DNA of 64,000 bases. Origin: Ruminococcus sp. AF31-8BH (lineage in GTDB: Bacteria > Bacillota > Clostridia > Lachnospirales > Lachnospiraceae). The position numbers and the translations under genes were made by a program. This document shows positions 16,437 through 26,027 of this stretch, in pieces (position 1 is the first letter of the stretch; each line of letters starts with the position of its first letter). The notes under the pieces were generated by a model that saw only the letters and a list, made by a program, of their open reading frames with translations, did no database searches and had not been told where the DNA came from. The stretch spans positions 219,678 through 283,677 of the forward strand of contig NZ_QTVN01000005.1 in NCBI RefSeq assembly GCF_003460605.1, given 5' to 3'.

Positions 16437-17468
16437 TCAGCACATCTCAGCAATAGTATACAGCAGCTTCTCAGACTCATCCCATCCAAGGCATGCATCT
16501 GTAATAGATTTGCCATATACATGGTTCGGGCCGATCTTCTGGTTGCCTGGCTCGATGTAGCTCTCGATCATAAGCCCCTTAACCAGACCATGTACATCAG
16601 AATCAACCTGACGGCTGTGAAGCACTTCCTTGGCAATACGGATCTGCTGCTCATACTGCTTGTTGGAGTTGGAGTGGTTGGTATCTACGATAGTAGCCAT
16701 GTTCTTGAGATTCTTAGCAGAATATTTCTCAAAAAGAAGGCGAAGGTCTTCGTAATGATAGTTCGGAATGGCCTCTCCGTGCTTATTTACCGCACCGCGA
16801 AGAATGGTATGTGTAAGCTCATTACCTGTAGTTTCAACTTCCCATCCTCTGTAGATGAAAGTATGGCTTCCCTGAGCTGCCACAACAGAGTTCAGCATAA
16901 CGCTGTAATCTCCACTGGTAGGGTTCTTCATTCCTGCCGGAACGTCCATACCGCTGACAGTCAGACGGTGCTGCTGGTCCTCAACAGAACGTGCACCAAC
17001 TGCTACGTAGGAAAGAAGGTCGGAAAGGTAGCGCCAGTTCTCCGGATAAAGCATCTCATCTGCGCAGGTAAACTCGCTCTCCTCAATAGCGCGGATGTGC
17101 ATCTTACGGATGGCAACAAGTCCGGCAAGCATATTCGGCTTTTTCTCCGGGTCTGGCTGATGAACCATACCCTTATAGCCCTCTCCGGTAGTACGCGGTT
17201 TATTCGTATAAACTCGTGGAATGATTAAAACTTTATCCGCGATCTTGTCCTGAACTTTGCGAAGTCTCAGCAGATAATCGCATACAGCATCTTCATTATC
17301 TGCAGAGCAGGGACCGATGATTGCAAGAAATTTATCGGATTTTCCAGTGAATACGTCACGAATCTCCTGATCACGTTTCTCTTTCAGTGCCTTGATCTTT
17401 GCATCAATGGGATATTGGTTGCGGATCTCGTCGGGTGTCGGAAGCTTTTTGATGAATTCAAATCCCAT
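16437..17468 (-). CDS. aroF: 3-deoxy-7-phosphoheptulonate (DAHP) synthase, class I
   Basis: First enzyme of the shikimate pathway, condensing phosphoenolpyruvate with erythrose 4-phosphate. Family motifs are IIGPCSADNEDAVCDYL near residue 50, PRVYTNKPRTTGEGYKG, and DTNHSNSNK near residue 255; metal ligands (Cys in GPCS, His, Glu, Asp) appear present. ATG 17468 with AGGAGAAAATACC fits; an upstream in-frame start would add a non-conserved stretch. 343 residues. It stands alone without other aro genes. The sequence gives no allosteric type (Phe, Tyr or Trp), so the symbol is generic. Confidence 0.93.
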   Translation of the reverse strand: MGFEFIKKLPTPDEIRNQYPIDAKIKALKEKRDQEIRDVFTGKSDKFLAIIGPCSADNEDAVCDYLLRLRKVQDKIADKVLIIPRVYTNKPRTTGEGYKGMVHQPDPEKKPNMLAGLVAIRKMHIRAIEESEFTCADEMLYPENWRYLSDLLSYVAVGARSVEDQQHRLTVSGMDVPAGMKNPTSGDYSVMLNSVVAAQGSHTFIYRGWEVETTGNELTHTILRGAVNKHGEAIPNYHYEDLRLLFEKYSAKNLKNMATIVDTNHSNSNKQYEQQIRIAKEVLHSRQVDSDVHGLVKGLMIESYIEPGNQKIGPNHVYGKSITDACLGWDESEKLLYTIAEMC

Positions 17469-17559
17469 GGTATTTTCTCCTTTTATCGGCAAAATTTGCT
17501 TTCGTTTCAATATTATAGACTATGAACCGAAAAATGTCGATAGGCAAATTTCGTGAAAA

Positions 17560-18903
17560 TCAGTCCGATAACTTCATTCTGTTTAGATAAATAAAATGAA
17601 GCAGGGTAAGAATTAGCTGGGAAATCAGCATTCCATAAAAATATCCACGGATCCCCATGCTGGGAACGGAAAGGATCACAAAGCCAATGCGGATGCACAC
17701 TCCCGCAACATTGTGGAAAAGACAGGCATCTGGTCTGCCAAGCCCGTTCATAATGCTTTCCAGGGTGGTGTTGGTATAAAGAAACGGGCAGATAAACGCC
17801 AGCGTTTTTATGTACACTCCCGCAGTCTCACTGTGAAACAGAAAAATTCCAAGCGGCTTTCCAAAAAGAAAGAAAAACAAAGTGCAGAAAGCCCCGAAGA
17901 AAAAACAGGTTCCAAGTGTGCGCCAGATCACATAGCGAATCCTTTTTTCATAGCCAAGTGCCTGAAGTCCTGCCACAGAAGGCATCAGCATTACAGAAGC
18001 GGAATTGGTGATAGTAGCGGGAAACAGAATCAAAGGCAGAGCCATTCCCGTGAAAATCCCGTACACAGCCAGCGCATTTGTCTGCGTCATTCCCGCCAGA
18101 AGCAGCTGTTGGGGAATGAGAACCATTTCAATGCCGGAAAGCACCGTAAGCAGCAGCCTGTTTGCAGAATGAGGCACCGCAATCTCTCCAATTTCCTTTA
18201 AAGAAGAAAGAACAGAGCCAGGATTTCTGGGCTGCCTCCATAATCCCGAAAGAGGATGATAATTTTCCCGGGAAAAATCCACGCCCAGTGCTAAAAAGCA
18301 GGCAGCAGTTGCCGCAATCTCGCTAAAAAGCGCACCGCCAGCTGCAATCATGGGAGTGATTTCTTTTCCACCAGACAGAAGTACCAGGTAGATCATATAG
18401 GTGCTGCCAATCCGGGAAGTCTGCTCCAAAAGCTGGATAAAGGCTGGAAGTCCGGTTTTTTTTCTGGCATAATAAAAGCTGTTGACGCATGAATGCAGGG
18501 CACTCAGGGGAAAACTAAAAGAGAGAATGCGAAGCAAAGAAGCAGTTCTTGCTTCCTTCAAAAGCTCCCCCGCAATAAAATCCGCATTCAGGTACACCCC
18601 TGCCGACAAAAGAAGGGAAACAGCCCCGGAAAGAAACATTCCAAGAAGCAGTGTATTTCGCGATTCTTTTTCTTTTTCAAGGGCAGTAAAGGAGGCGCAC
18701 AGCCTGGAAATGGCAGCCTGGATTCCCATTCCCGCTGCAGCCAGGATGATCCCGTGAACGGGAAGGGTAAGCTGGTAAATTCCAACTCCCTGTGCACCAA
18801 TAGTATGAGAAAGGAATATTCTATAGAAGAAACCCATGATCCGGCTGGCAAGGCCAGTAAAGGTAAGGATCAGGGTTCCCCTGAAAAAAAGCTTATCAGA
18901 CAT
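17560..18903 (-). CDS. SpoVB/MurJ-superfamily lipid flippase-like protein
   Basis: Polytopic membrane protein of 447 residues, about 12-14 hydrophobic segments, in the MVF/polysaccharide transporter superfamily. The N-terminal LASRIMGFFYRIFLSHTIGAQGVGIYQL is the typical first-helix pattern of SpoVB/YtgP/AmJ-like proteins, which translocate lipid-linked precursors across the membrane. The substrate could be lipid II for spore cortex or another polyprenyl-linked sugar; the sequence alone does not decide. It lies 91 bases upstream of aroF on the same strand. Ribosome-binding site is weak. Confidence 0.8.
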   Translation of the reverse strand: MSDKLFFRGTLILTFTGLASRIMGFFYRIFLSHTIGAQGVGIYQLTLPVHGIILAAAGMGIQAAISRLCASFTALEKEKESRNTLLLGMFLSGAVSLLLSAGVYLNADFIAGELLKEARTASLLRILSFSFPLSALHSCVNSFYYARKKTGLPAFIQLLEQTSRIGSTYMIYLVLLSGGKEITPMIAAGGALFSEIAATAACFLALGVDFSRENYHPLSGLWRQPRNPGSVLSSLKEIGEIAVPHSANRLLLTVLSGIEMVLIPQQLLLAGMTQTNALAVYGIFTGMALPLILFPATITNSASVMLMPSVAGLQALGYEKRIRYVIWRTLGTCFFFGAFCTLFFFLFGKPLGIFLFHSETAGVYIKTLAFICPFLYTNTTLESIMNGLGRPDACLFHNVAGVCIRIGFVILSVPSMGIRGYFYGMLISQLILTLLHFIYLNRMKLSD

Positions 18904-18950
18904 GATGATCAGACCACTATCTTTTTAGATAATCTATGCCCAAATGTGCC

Positions 18951-18979
18951 TTGACAGAACTGTTATTATCTGGTAAAGT
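18951..18979 (+). promoter_or_regulatory. nifS promoter
   Basis: TTGACA (18951-18956), 17-base spacer, TAAAGT (18974-18979). The leader of about 115 bases carries an imperfect hairpin near 19034-19069 and may be regulated. No known riboswitch is recognised. Confidence 0.65.
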
Positions 18980-19100
18980 GGACTAGAAATCCAAGCGAAT
19001 TACTAGGAAATAAAAAAGTACCTAAGGAGATAGATGAAAAAAGCCCTTTTCCGGGGTTCTTTCATATCGAATTGATACCAATAAACCAGGAGGAAGAAAA

Positions 19101-20288
19101 ATGGGAAAAATGATTTATCTGGATAATGCGGCTACCACCAAGACCGCTCCGGAAGTTGTAGAAGCAATGCTTCCTTATTTTACTGAAATGTATGGAAATC
19201 CATCCAGCATTTATGATTTCGCATCCAAGAGCAAGGAAGGCGTTACCAAGGCAAGAGGCCAGATCGCAGACGCACTTGGAGCTAAGAGAGAAGAAATTTA
19301 TTTCACAGCTGGCGGTTCAGAGGCTGACAACTGGGCACTGAAAGCCACTTTTGAAGCATATAAATCCAAAGGAAATCACATCATCACCACCAAGATCGAG
19401 CATCATGCAATCCTTCATACCTGCGAGTATCTGGAGAAAGAGCGCGGAGCCAAGATCACATACGTGGATGTAGATGAGAACGGTATTGTGAAGCTGGATG
19501 AGCTTGAGAAAGCCATCACACCTGAGACCATCCTGATCTCCGTTATGTTTGCAAACAACGAGATCGGTTCCATCCAGCCGATCAAGGAAATCGGAGCCAT
19601 CGCCAAAGAGCACGGAATCCTTTTCCACACAGATGCCGTGCAGGCTTTTGGACAGGTGCCGATCAATGTAGATGAGTTAGGCATCGACATGCTCAGCTCC
19701 AGCGGACATAAGCTGAACGGACCGAAAGGAATCGGCTTCCTTTACATTCGCAAGGGCGTTAAGATCCGTTCCTTCGTACACGGCGGAGCACAGGAGAGAA
19801 AGCGCCGCGCAGGTACAGAGAACGTTCCGGGAATCGTAGGCTACGGTGCAGCTGCAGAGCGTGCCATCCGCACTATGGAAGAGCGTACCGCTAAAGAGAT
19901 CCAGGTAAGAGATCATTTCATCGACAGAATCATGAAAGAGATTCCATATGTGAAATTAAACGGTCATCCTACCAAACGTCTTCCAAACAACGTAAACGTA
20001 AGCTTCCAGTTCATCGAAGGAGAGTCCATGCTGCTTATGCTTGACAACTATGGCGTCTGTGCATCCAGCGGTTCCGCCTGTACATCAGGTTCCCTGGATC
20101 CGTCCCATGTACTTCTGGCAATCGGACTGCCTCACGAGATCGCACATGGTTCCCTGCGTATGACATTAAGCGAAGAGACCACCATGGAAGACGCTGATTT
20201 CGTAGTAGATAAGCTGAAAGAAATCGTAAGCGGCTTAAGAGCAATGTCTCCATTATATGAAGATTTTATTAAAAAACAGAAAAATTGA
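19101..20288 (+). CDS. nifS: Cysteine desulfurase NifS
   Basis: PLP enzyme releasing sulfur from cysteine for Fe-S cluster assembly. It starts IYLDNAATTKTAPEVVEAML, the group I desulfurase signature. The PLP-binding Lys is in SSSGHKLNGPKGIGFLYIRK and the catalytic Cys loop in ASSGSACTSGSLDPSHVL. 395 residues. ATG 19101 follows AGGAGGAAGAAAA. The nifU scaffold is 28 bases downstream, forming the NifSU (minimal ISC) pair found in many anaerobes; no iscR was seen nearby. Confidence 0.97.
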   Translation: MGKMIYLDNAATTKTAPEVVEAMLPYFTEMYGNPSSIYDFASKSKEGVTKARGQIADALGAKREEIYFTAGGSEADNWALKATFEAYKSKGNHIITTKIEHHAILHTCEYLEKERGAKITYVDVDENGIVKLDELEKAITPETILISVMFANNEIGSIQPIKEIGAIAKEHGILFHTDAVQAFGQVPINVDELGIDMLSSSGHKLNGPKGIGFLYIRKGVKIRSFVHGGAQERKRRAGTENVPGIVGYGAAAERAIRTMEERTAKEIQVRDHFIDRIMKEIPYVKLNGHPTKRLPNNVNVSFQFIEGESMLLMLDNYGVCASSGSACTSGSLDPSHVLLAIGLPHEIAHGSLRMTLSEETTMEDADFVVDKLKEIVSGLRAMSPLYEDFIKKQKN

Positions 20289-20316
20289 TTAAAACACTTG
20301 CCAGGAGGAAAAAAAG

Positions 20317-20763
20317 ATGTATAGTGAGAAAGTAATGGATCATTTCCAGCATCCACGTAATGTTGGAGAAATAGAGAATGCAAGCGGTGTCGGTACAGTA
20401 GGAAATGCCAAATGCGGCGATATTATGAGAATTTTCCTTGATATCGATGATGAGACACATATTATCAGAGACTGCAAATTCAAAACCTTCGGCTGCGGTG
20501 CTGCAGTAGCAACCAGCAGCATGGCTACTGAGATGGTCAAAGGCAAAACCATCGAGGAAGCTATGAAGCTTACCAACAAGGCAGTTATGGAAGCTCTTGA
20601 CGGACTTCCGCCAGTAAAGGTACACTGCTCCCTTCTTGCAGAAGAGGCTGTACATGCTGCACTGTGGGACTATGCACAGAAGCACCACATTGAGATCGAG
20701 GGTCTGAAGAAACCGAAGTCTGACATTCACGAAGGTGAAGAGGACGAGGCAGAAGAGTATTAA
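20317..20763 (+). CDS. nifU: Fe-S cluster scaffold NifU (IscU-type domain)
   Basis: 148 residues, homologous to the N-terminal IscU domain. The three cluster-binding cysteines are visible: GNAKCGDIM, FKTFGCGAAVA and VKVHCSLLAEEAV; the Asp in CGD is present. The protein receives sulfur from NifS. It lacks the ferredoxin and C-terminal Nfu domains of full nitrogenase NifU, as usual in Clostridia. Start ATG with AGGAGG. A terminator at 20911-20944 follows. Confidence 0.96.
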   Translation: MYSEKVMDHFQHPRNVGEIENASGVGTVGNAKCGDIMRIFLDIDDETHIIRDCKFKTFGCGAAVATSSMATEMVKGKTIEEAMKLTNKAVMEALDGLPPVKVHCSLLAEEAVHAALWDYAQKHHIEIEGLKKPKSDIHEGEEDEAEEY

Positions 20764-20910
20764 TTGCGGTTGGAAACAGCGCGAATAGCAGCTGTTGCTT
20801 GTCGTCATCGATAAAAAGAATATTTTTACAGGAAACCGAATCCATAAGCAGATTTATTTCGTTACAGATAAATGAGTGGTAAAGATGAGGCAGACCCGTA
20901 AAGAGAATTC

Positions 20911-20944
20911 ATCAGGGCGGATGTTATCATCTGCCCTGATTTTG
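20911..20944 (+). terminator. nifSU terminator
   Basis: A 13-bp stem, ATCAGGGCGGATG with CATCTGCCCTGAT (one mismatch or wobble), is followed by TTTTG. Confidence 0.8.
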
Positions 20945-20968
20945 TATACCGGGAAGGCATCCGGCATA

Positions 20969-20994
20969 CAGGAAATTCCATATGGAATTTCCTG
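20969..20994. promoter_or_regulatory. Perfect 26-bp palindrome before the P-type ATPase
   Basis: CAGGAAATTCCAT and its exact reverse complement without a spacer. It ends 39 bases before the ATPase start. It may be an operator for a dimeric regulator or a hairpin in the leader; no family assignment is possible. Confidence 0.55.
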
Positions 20995-21033
20995 GAAATC
21001 CTTGAAGAAAATACAAGAATGAAGGAAGTAACG

Positions 21034-23595
21034 ATGACAGGACTTACAAACGAACAGGTACAACAAAGAATCGAAGAAGGAAAAGTCAATGCCAACGAGA
21101 ATCCCAATACCAGAAGCTACAAGCAGATCGTAAGGGAGAATGTACTTACATTTTTCAACTTTCTGAATCTTGCACTTATGGTAATGGTTCTGCTGGTAGG
21201 ATCCTATAAGAATTCCATGTTCATGGGCATTATTGTGATCAATACCGTGATCGGAATCATCCAGGAGGTCCGTGCCAAGAAGACCCTGGACAAGCTTGCG
21301 ATTCTCACAGAGAGCAAGGCTGTGGTACTGCGTGAAGGGAAGAAGTGGACCATCTCCACAGAAAAGCTGGTATTGGATGACATCCTGTTTCTGAAGACAG
21401 GTGACCAGGTGCCGGCGGATGCCAAGGTGCTGGAAGGAAGCATTGAGGTCAACGAATCCCTTCTGACAGGAGAATCCGACAATCTTCAGAAGATTGAAGG
21501 AGACGAGCTTTTTTCCGGAAGCTTTGTCACATCCGGAGAGGCATGCTGCCAGGTAATCCATGTTGGCAAGGACAATTACGCCTCCCAGATCACCAGCGAA
21601 GCCAAGGAATTCAAGCGTCACAATTCGGAACTGCGTAATTCCTTGAATGCTATTCTGAAGACCATCAGTGTGATCATTGTTCCTATGGGACTTCTGCTGT
21701 TTTACAAGCAGTATTATGTTGCCGGGAATGGAATCCGGGACGCTGTTGTAAATATGGTGGCAGCGGTTTTGGGAATGATCCCGGAGGGACTGGTGCTGCT
21801 TACCAGTGTGGCTTTGACCCTGGGAGCTCTTGCCCTGACCCGGAAGAACACCCTGGTGCAGGAATTATATTGTATTGAAACTCTGGCAAGAGTGGATACC
21901 CTTTGCCTGGATAAGACGGGTACGATCACCGCAGGAACCATGTGTGTGGAGCAAGTGCAGCCTTATGTGGAAGGGATGGAGAGGAAAGCTGCGGCACAGA
22001 GAAATGCGGATGCAGCCGGGGCGTTTAATGAGGCAAATATATCGGATGCAGAGGGGAAGCCTGATGCTGGATGTCAGCCAGAACTGGCAGCTGCGGAAGC
22101 AGGAATTACATCGGAAGAGGCTCCTCAGTCTGGAACCGCTTTGCAGGCAGTGGAGACTCCCCAGCCAGAGATGACCATGAACGAGATCGAGCGCGTCATG
22201 GCGAACATGATGTCTGTGCTGAAGGACAAGAATGCCACCGCAGATGCCCTCCACAAGCGTTTCTCCAGAAGAACGGACATGACCGTAGACCACTGCATCC
22301 CGTTCTCATCTGACCGTAAATACAGCGGTGTAGCTTTCAAAGAAAAGGGAACTTACCTGATGGGCGCTGCCCAGTTCCTTTTCCCGGAAGGAAACGAAGA
22401 CCTGATCCGCCAGTGCGCTGCATATGGAAAAGAAGGCCTGCGTGTTCTGGTACTGGCCCACAGCCCGAACCTGAATCAGGAGAATGAGCTGCCTGCTGGC
22501 CTGAAGCCGGTAGCGCTGTTTATGATCACCGATATTATCCGAGACAATGCTCCTGAGACGCTTGCATTTTTCAAAGACCAGGGCGTGGACTTGAAAGTAA
22601 TTTCCGGTGATGATCCTGTGACCGTTTCCGCCATTGCGAAAAAAGCCGGTCTGGAAAATGCAGACCGCTATATTGATGCCACAACCATTACCACACCGGA
22701 GGATATGGAGCGTGCCGTTGCAGAGTGTTCTGTATTCGGTCGTGTGACTCCGCAGCAGAAGAAGGAAATGGTGCTCGCCCTTCAGAAACAGAAGCATACC
22801 GTTGCCATGACAGGCGATGGCGTCAACGATGTTCTGGCACTGAAAGAAGCGGACTGCAGTGTGGTTATGGCAGAGGGAAGCGACGCTGCCAAGAACATTG
22901 CCAACGTGGTGCTGATGGATTCCAACTTTGCGGCTATGCCGGAGATCGTGAACCAGGGCCGCCGCGTTGTCAACAACATCCGTACTGCGGCATCCATGTT
23001 CCTGATCAAGACTATTTTTTCCGCACTGCTTTGCCTGATCACTATTTTCTGGGGCGAGAGCTATCCCTTCGAGCCTATCCAGATGTCCCTGATCAGTGCC
23101 TGTGCAGTGGGAATTCCCACCTTCCTTCTGGCTCAGGAAAACAACTTCAACAAGATTGAAAGCGGCTTCCTGCGCTACGTATTTATGAATGCATTCCCTG
23201 CAGCAGTGACCATCACAGGCTGTGTATTCACCATCATGCTGGTCTGCCAGAATGTGTACCACAGCAACGTCATGCTTAGCACCGCATGTTTCCTGGTAAC
23301 CGGCTGGAACTACATGGCAGCCCTTAAGACCGTGTATGCGCCCCTTAGCCGATACCGCAAGATTATTATCTACGGCATGCAGTTTATTTTCTTCTTTGCA
23401 GCCGTATGCGTGCAGAACCTGCTGGCACTTGGCTCCCTGGAATTCGGAATGATCATCCTGGTATTCATACTGATGACTTTCTCCCCGGTCGTGATCGAAG
23501 TTATCACCGAATGGTGCCGCTCTCTGTATGACAAGGCACATGAGCGGGAAAAGAAAGGGTTTATTGCACTGTTTCTGGAAAAAGTGCAGAAATAA
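21034..23595 (+). CDS. Cation-transporting P-type ATPase
   Basis: Membrane cation pump, 853 residues, resembling the calcium-pump-like CtpE/YoaB group of HAD-IC ATPases. Actuator motif LLTGES (about residue 146), IPEGL in helix 4 (about 249), phosphorylated Asp in CLDKTGTIT (about 293), and hinge AMTGDGVNDVLALKEADCSV. Six further hydrophobic segments end the protein. A stretch rich in Ala, Glu and Pro (about residues 315-390) is inserted soon after DKTGT in the nucleotide-binding domain. ATG 21034 has AAGGAAG; ATG 21019 is the alternative. The ion is not certain. Confidence 0.88.
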   Translation: MTGLTNEQVQQRIEEGKVNANENPNTRSYKQIVRENVLTFFNFLNLALMVMVLLVGSYKNSMFMGIIVINTVIGIIQEVRAKKTLDKLAILTESKAVVLREGKKWTISTEKLVLDDILFLKTGDQVPADAKVLEGSIEVNESLLTGESDNLQKIEGDELFSGSFVTSGEACCQVIHVGKDNYASQITSEAKEFKRHNSELRNSLNAILKTISVIIVPMGLLLFYKQYYVAGNGIRDAVVNMVAAVLGMIPEGLVLLTSVALTLGALALTRKNTLVQELYCIETLARVDTLCLDKTGTITAGTMCVEQVQPYVEGMERKAAAQRNADAAGAFNEANISDAEGKPDAGCQPELAAAEAGITSEEAPQSGTALQAVETPQPEMTMNEIERVMANMMSVLKDKNATADALHKRFSRRTDMTVDHCIPFSSDRKYSGVAFKEKGTYLMGAAQFLFPEGNEDLIRQCAAYGKEGLRVLVLAHSPNLNQENELPAGLKPVALFMITDIIRDNAPETLAFFKDQGVDLKVISGDDPVTVSAIAKKAGLENADRYIDATTITTPEDMERAVAECSVFGRVTPQQKKEMVLALQKQKHTVAMTGDGVNDVLALKEADCSVVMAEGSDAAKNIANVVLMDSNFAAMPEIVNQGRRVVNNIRTAASMFLIKTIFSALLCLITIFWGESYPFEPIQMSLISACAVGIPTFLLAQENNFNKIESGFLRYVFMNAFPAAVTITGCVFTIMLVCQNVYHSNVMLSTACFLVTGWNYMAALKTVYAPLSRYRKIIIYGMQFIFFFAAVCVQNLLALGSLEFGMIILVFILMTFSPVVIEVITEWCRSLYDKAHEREKKGFIALFLEKVQK

Positions 23596-23667
23596 TTACT
23601 ATAAAAGTCCCGGATGACAGCTAAGAATAAGTTCTGGGCAATAGCCTGGATTACGAATATGTAAAAA

Positions 23668-23696
23668 AAGAAGTCGCGGGGTGCGGCTTCTTTTTT
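23668..23696. terminator. Terminator of the P-type ATPase
   Basis: AAGAAGTCGC pairs with GCGGCTTCTT (one wobble) and is followed by TTTT; A-run on the other side serves the convergent gene. Confidence 0.8.
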
Positions 23697-23740
23697 CATA
23701 CGCATTCTGTGGCAAACATCAAACATTTTGCAGAAAGCAT

Positions 23741-24574
23741 TCACAGCCTGATAAATTCCGGTTTCCTCTCTTTAAAAACCGTATAATATTCAAACCCGCA
23801 TTCTTTCAGCACCTGCGCAGCCCTGTCAAAGTCATACCCGATTTTCTCCGGTGCATGGGCGTCAGCACCGATGGTGATGATTTCACCACCCAGCTCTTTA
23901 TATCGGCGGATAATGGCAGTGCAGGGATTCGGTTCTCCAAGGCCATAGTGGTAGCCTCCGGTATTCACCTCAAGTCCCACATGTTTCTCAATCAGCTTTT
24001 TCAGGATCGCTTCCAAAATATCCTGGTATTTCTCATAAGAATAGAAACGGTTCTGGTTCGGACCGTAACGGACAATGTAATCCAGATGCCCGTAAGTATC
24101 CACCTCATCAAAAGCAGAAAGATTTTCCGGAATGGATTCGAAATATTCCCTGTAAGCCTGTTCTTCCTCCCTGCCCTGGAAAAATTCCGGGTAATAGGGA
24201 TCTGCGCCGTGAACCAGATGGGAGGAACCGATCACGAAATCAAAAGGATATTTCCTCAAAAGATTGTGAAAATATTCGCCAAGATGAAGCTGCAGGCCGA
24301 TCTCAATTCCAAAACGGATGCTGATCTGATCCTTATAAGCTTCCTTTAGCTCCATAAGCCGCTTATAGTAAGCCGGAAGATCAAGGGAGAATTCCAGGTC
24401 ATCGGGAGTGGGGGGATAGTCCGGGTCCAGATGCTCGGTAAAACAGATCCCTTCAAGACCAAGTGCGATGGATCTGCGTATCATATCCTCAGTGGGAGTG
24501 TCAGAATCAGCGGAAAATGATGAGTGCATGTGGCAGTCCCACAAAATCGACGGAGATTTTTGCTGTATGTTCAT
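23741..24574 (-). CDS. hisK: PHP-family histidinol-phosphatase
   Basis: Metal-dependent phosphatase acting on histidinol phosphate, step 8 of histidine synthesis. PHP motifs: WDCHMHSSFSADSDTP at the start, CFTEHLDPDYPP, GIEIGLQ, GSSHLVHG, DTYGHLDYI, and GADAHAPEKIG; these supply the trinuclear metal ligands. 277 residues is normal. ATG 24574 has CAAGGAGGACATC upstream. No other his genes nearby, common in Firmicutes. Another PHP phosphoesterase function is possible. Confidence 0.87.
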   Translation of the reverse strand: MNIQQKSPSILWDCHMHSSFSADSDTPTEDMIRRSIALGLEGICFTEHLDPDYPPTPDDLEFSLDLPAYYKRLMELKEAYKDQISIRFGIEIGLQLHLGEYFHNLLRKYPFDFVIGSSHLVHGADPYYPEFFQGREEEQAYREYFESIPENLSAFDEVDTYGHLDYIVRYGPNQNRFYSYEKYQDILEAILKKLIEKHVGLEVNTGGYHYGLGEPNPCTAIIRRYKELGGEIITIGADAHAPEKIGYDFDRAAQVLKECGFEYYTVFKERKPEFIRL

Positions 24575-24751
24575 GATGTCCTCCTTGAATTTGTAAAAAA
24601 TAGGCTCCCTTTCTGTATGAAAAAAGGAAAAAAAGTGCGGATAAAAGCGGCCCCAGTGTCATAAAAGGGACACTGCCGGACCATTTAAAAGGAGTATACC
24701 ATATTAGAGGATATTTGTGGCAATTTGCCTGTTATTTTTTTGAAAATGGAC

Positions 24752-24780
24752 TTGAATTTTTGTTCAGAATTAGGTACAAT
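24752..24780 (+). promoter_or_regulatory. gap promoter
   Basis: TTGAAT (24752-24757), 17-base spacer, TACAAT (24775-24780). Confidence 0.7.
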
Positions 24781-24861
24781 ACGCTATAGGTTGATGTTTC
24801 TTTCACAAAGATTGAAGCATTCACATAATTTTTACCATTTAATTCATAGGAGGAATTTATC

Positions 24862-25881
24862 ATGGCAGTAAAAGTTGCAATTAATGGTTTTGGACGTATT
24901 GGACGTCTTGCATTCCGTCAGATGTTTGGTGCAGAAGGATTTGAGATCGTTGCTATCAACGACTTAACATCTCCTAAAATGCTCGCTCATTTATTAAAAT
25001 ATGACTCAACTCAGGGAAGATACGCTCTTGCAGATACAGTTGTAGCTGGCGAGGATTCCATCACAGTTGACGGAAAAGAAATCAAAATTTATGCAAAAGC
25101 TAACGCTGCTGAGCTTCCATGGGGAGAGATCGGTGTAGACGTAGTTCTTGAGTGTACTGGATTCTATACATCCAAAGACAAAGCTCAGGCTCATATCGAT
25201 GCAGGTGCTAAACACGTTATCATTTCCGCTCCGGCTGGAAACGACCTTAAGACAATCGTTTACAATGTAAACCATGAGACTCTTACAAAAGAGGATCACA
25301 TCATTTCCGCAGCTTCCTGTACAACAAACTGCTTAGCTCCAATGGCTAAAGCTCTTAATGACCTTGCTGCAATCAAATCCGGTATCATGTGCACAATCCA
25401 CGCTTACACAGGCGATCAGATGACACTTGACGGACCGCAGAGAAAAGGCGATCTGAGAAGATCCCGTGCAGCTGCAGTTAACATCGTTCCGAACAGCACA
25501 GGTGCTGCTAAAGCAATCGGTCTTGTTATCCCAGAACTGAACGGAAAACTTATCGGTTCCGCACAGCGTGTTCCAACCCCAACAGGTTCTACAACAATCC
25601 TTACAGCAGTTGTTGAAGGAAATGTTACAAAAGAGCAGATCAACGCAGCTATGAAAGCAGCTTCCAACGAGTCCTTCGGATACAACGAGGACGAGATCGT
25701 TTCCAGCGATATCGTTGGTATGAGATTTGGTTCCCTGTTCGATGCTACTCAGACAATGGTTCTTCCACTTGAGAATGGCACAACAGAGGTTCAGGTTGTT
25801 TCCTGGTATGACAATGAGAACTCCTACACAAGCCAGATGGTTCGTACAATCAAACACTTTGGCAAACTTCTGAACGCTTAA
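24862..25881 (+). CDS. gap: Glyceraldehyde-3-phosphate dehydrogenase
   Basis: NAD-dependent glycolytic enzyme of 339 residues. [16 protein letters not shown] opens the Rossmann fold; [15 protein letters not shown] holds the catalytic Cys; the His is in the following helix. ATG 24862 with TAGGAGGAATTTATC. Codons are strongly biased as in highly expressed genes. It begins the glycolytic block with pgk and tpiA, but a terminator at 25955-25987 separates it from pgk, so part of the transcripts are likely monocistronic. Confidence 0.98.
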   Translation: MAVKVAINGFGRIGRLAFRQMFGAEGFEIVAINDLTSPKMLAHLLKYDSTQGRYALADTVVAGEDSITVDGKEIKIYAKANAAELPWGEIGVDVVLECTGFYTSKDKAQAHIDAGAKHVIISAPAGNDLKTIVYNVNHETLTKEDHIISAASCTTNCLAPMAKALNDLAAIKSGIMCTIHAYTGDQMTLDGPQRKGDLRRSRAAAVNIVPNSTGAAKAIGLVIPELNGKLIGSAQRVPTPTGSTTILTAVVEGNVTKEQINAAMKAASNESFGYNEDEIVSSDIVGMRFGSLFDATQTMVLPLENGTTEVQVVSWYDNENSYTSQMVRTIKHFGKLLNA

Positions 25882-25954
25882 TCAGAAGACGAGTAGGGTT
25901 CGGATGCTGACAGGCTGCCTACGCGGTTCTGCAGTATATGAATAAGACTCAGAG

Positions 25955-25987
25955 AAGGGTCCGGTCTGAATAGGACCGGACCCTTTT
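25955..25987 (+). terminator. gap terminator (internal to the glycolytic block)
   Basis: A 12-bp perfect stem, AAGGGTCCGGTC with GACCGGACCCTT, ends in TTTTG. Confidence 0.85.
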
Positions 25988-26027
25988 GTCTGTATAAAGT
26001 TAATTTATAATAAGGAGGCATAACAAG

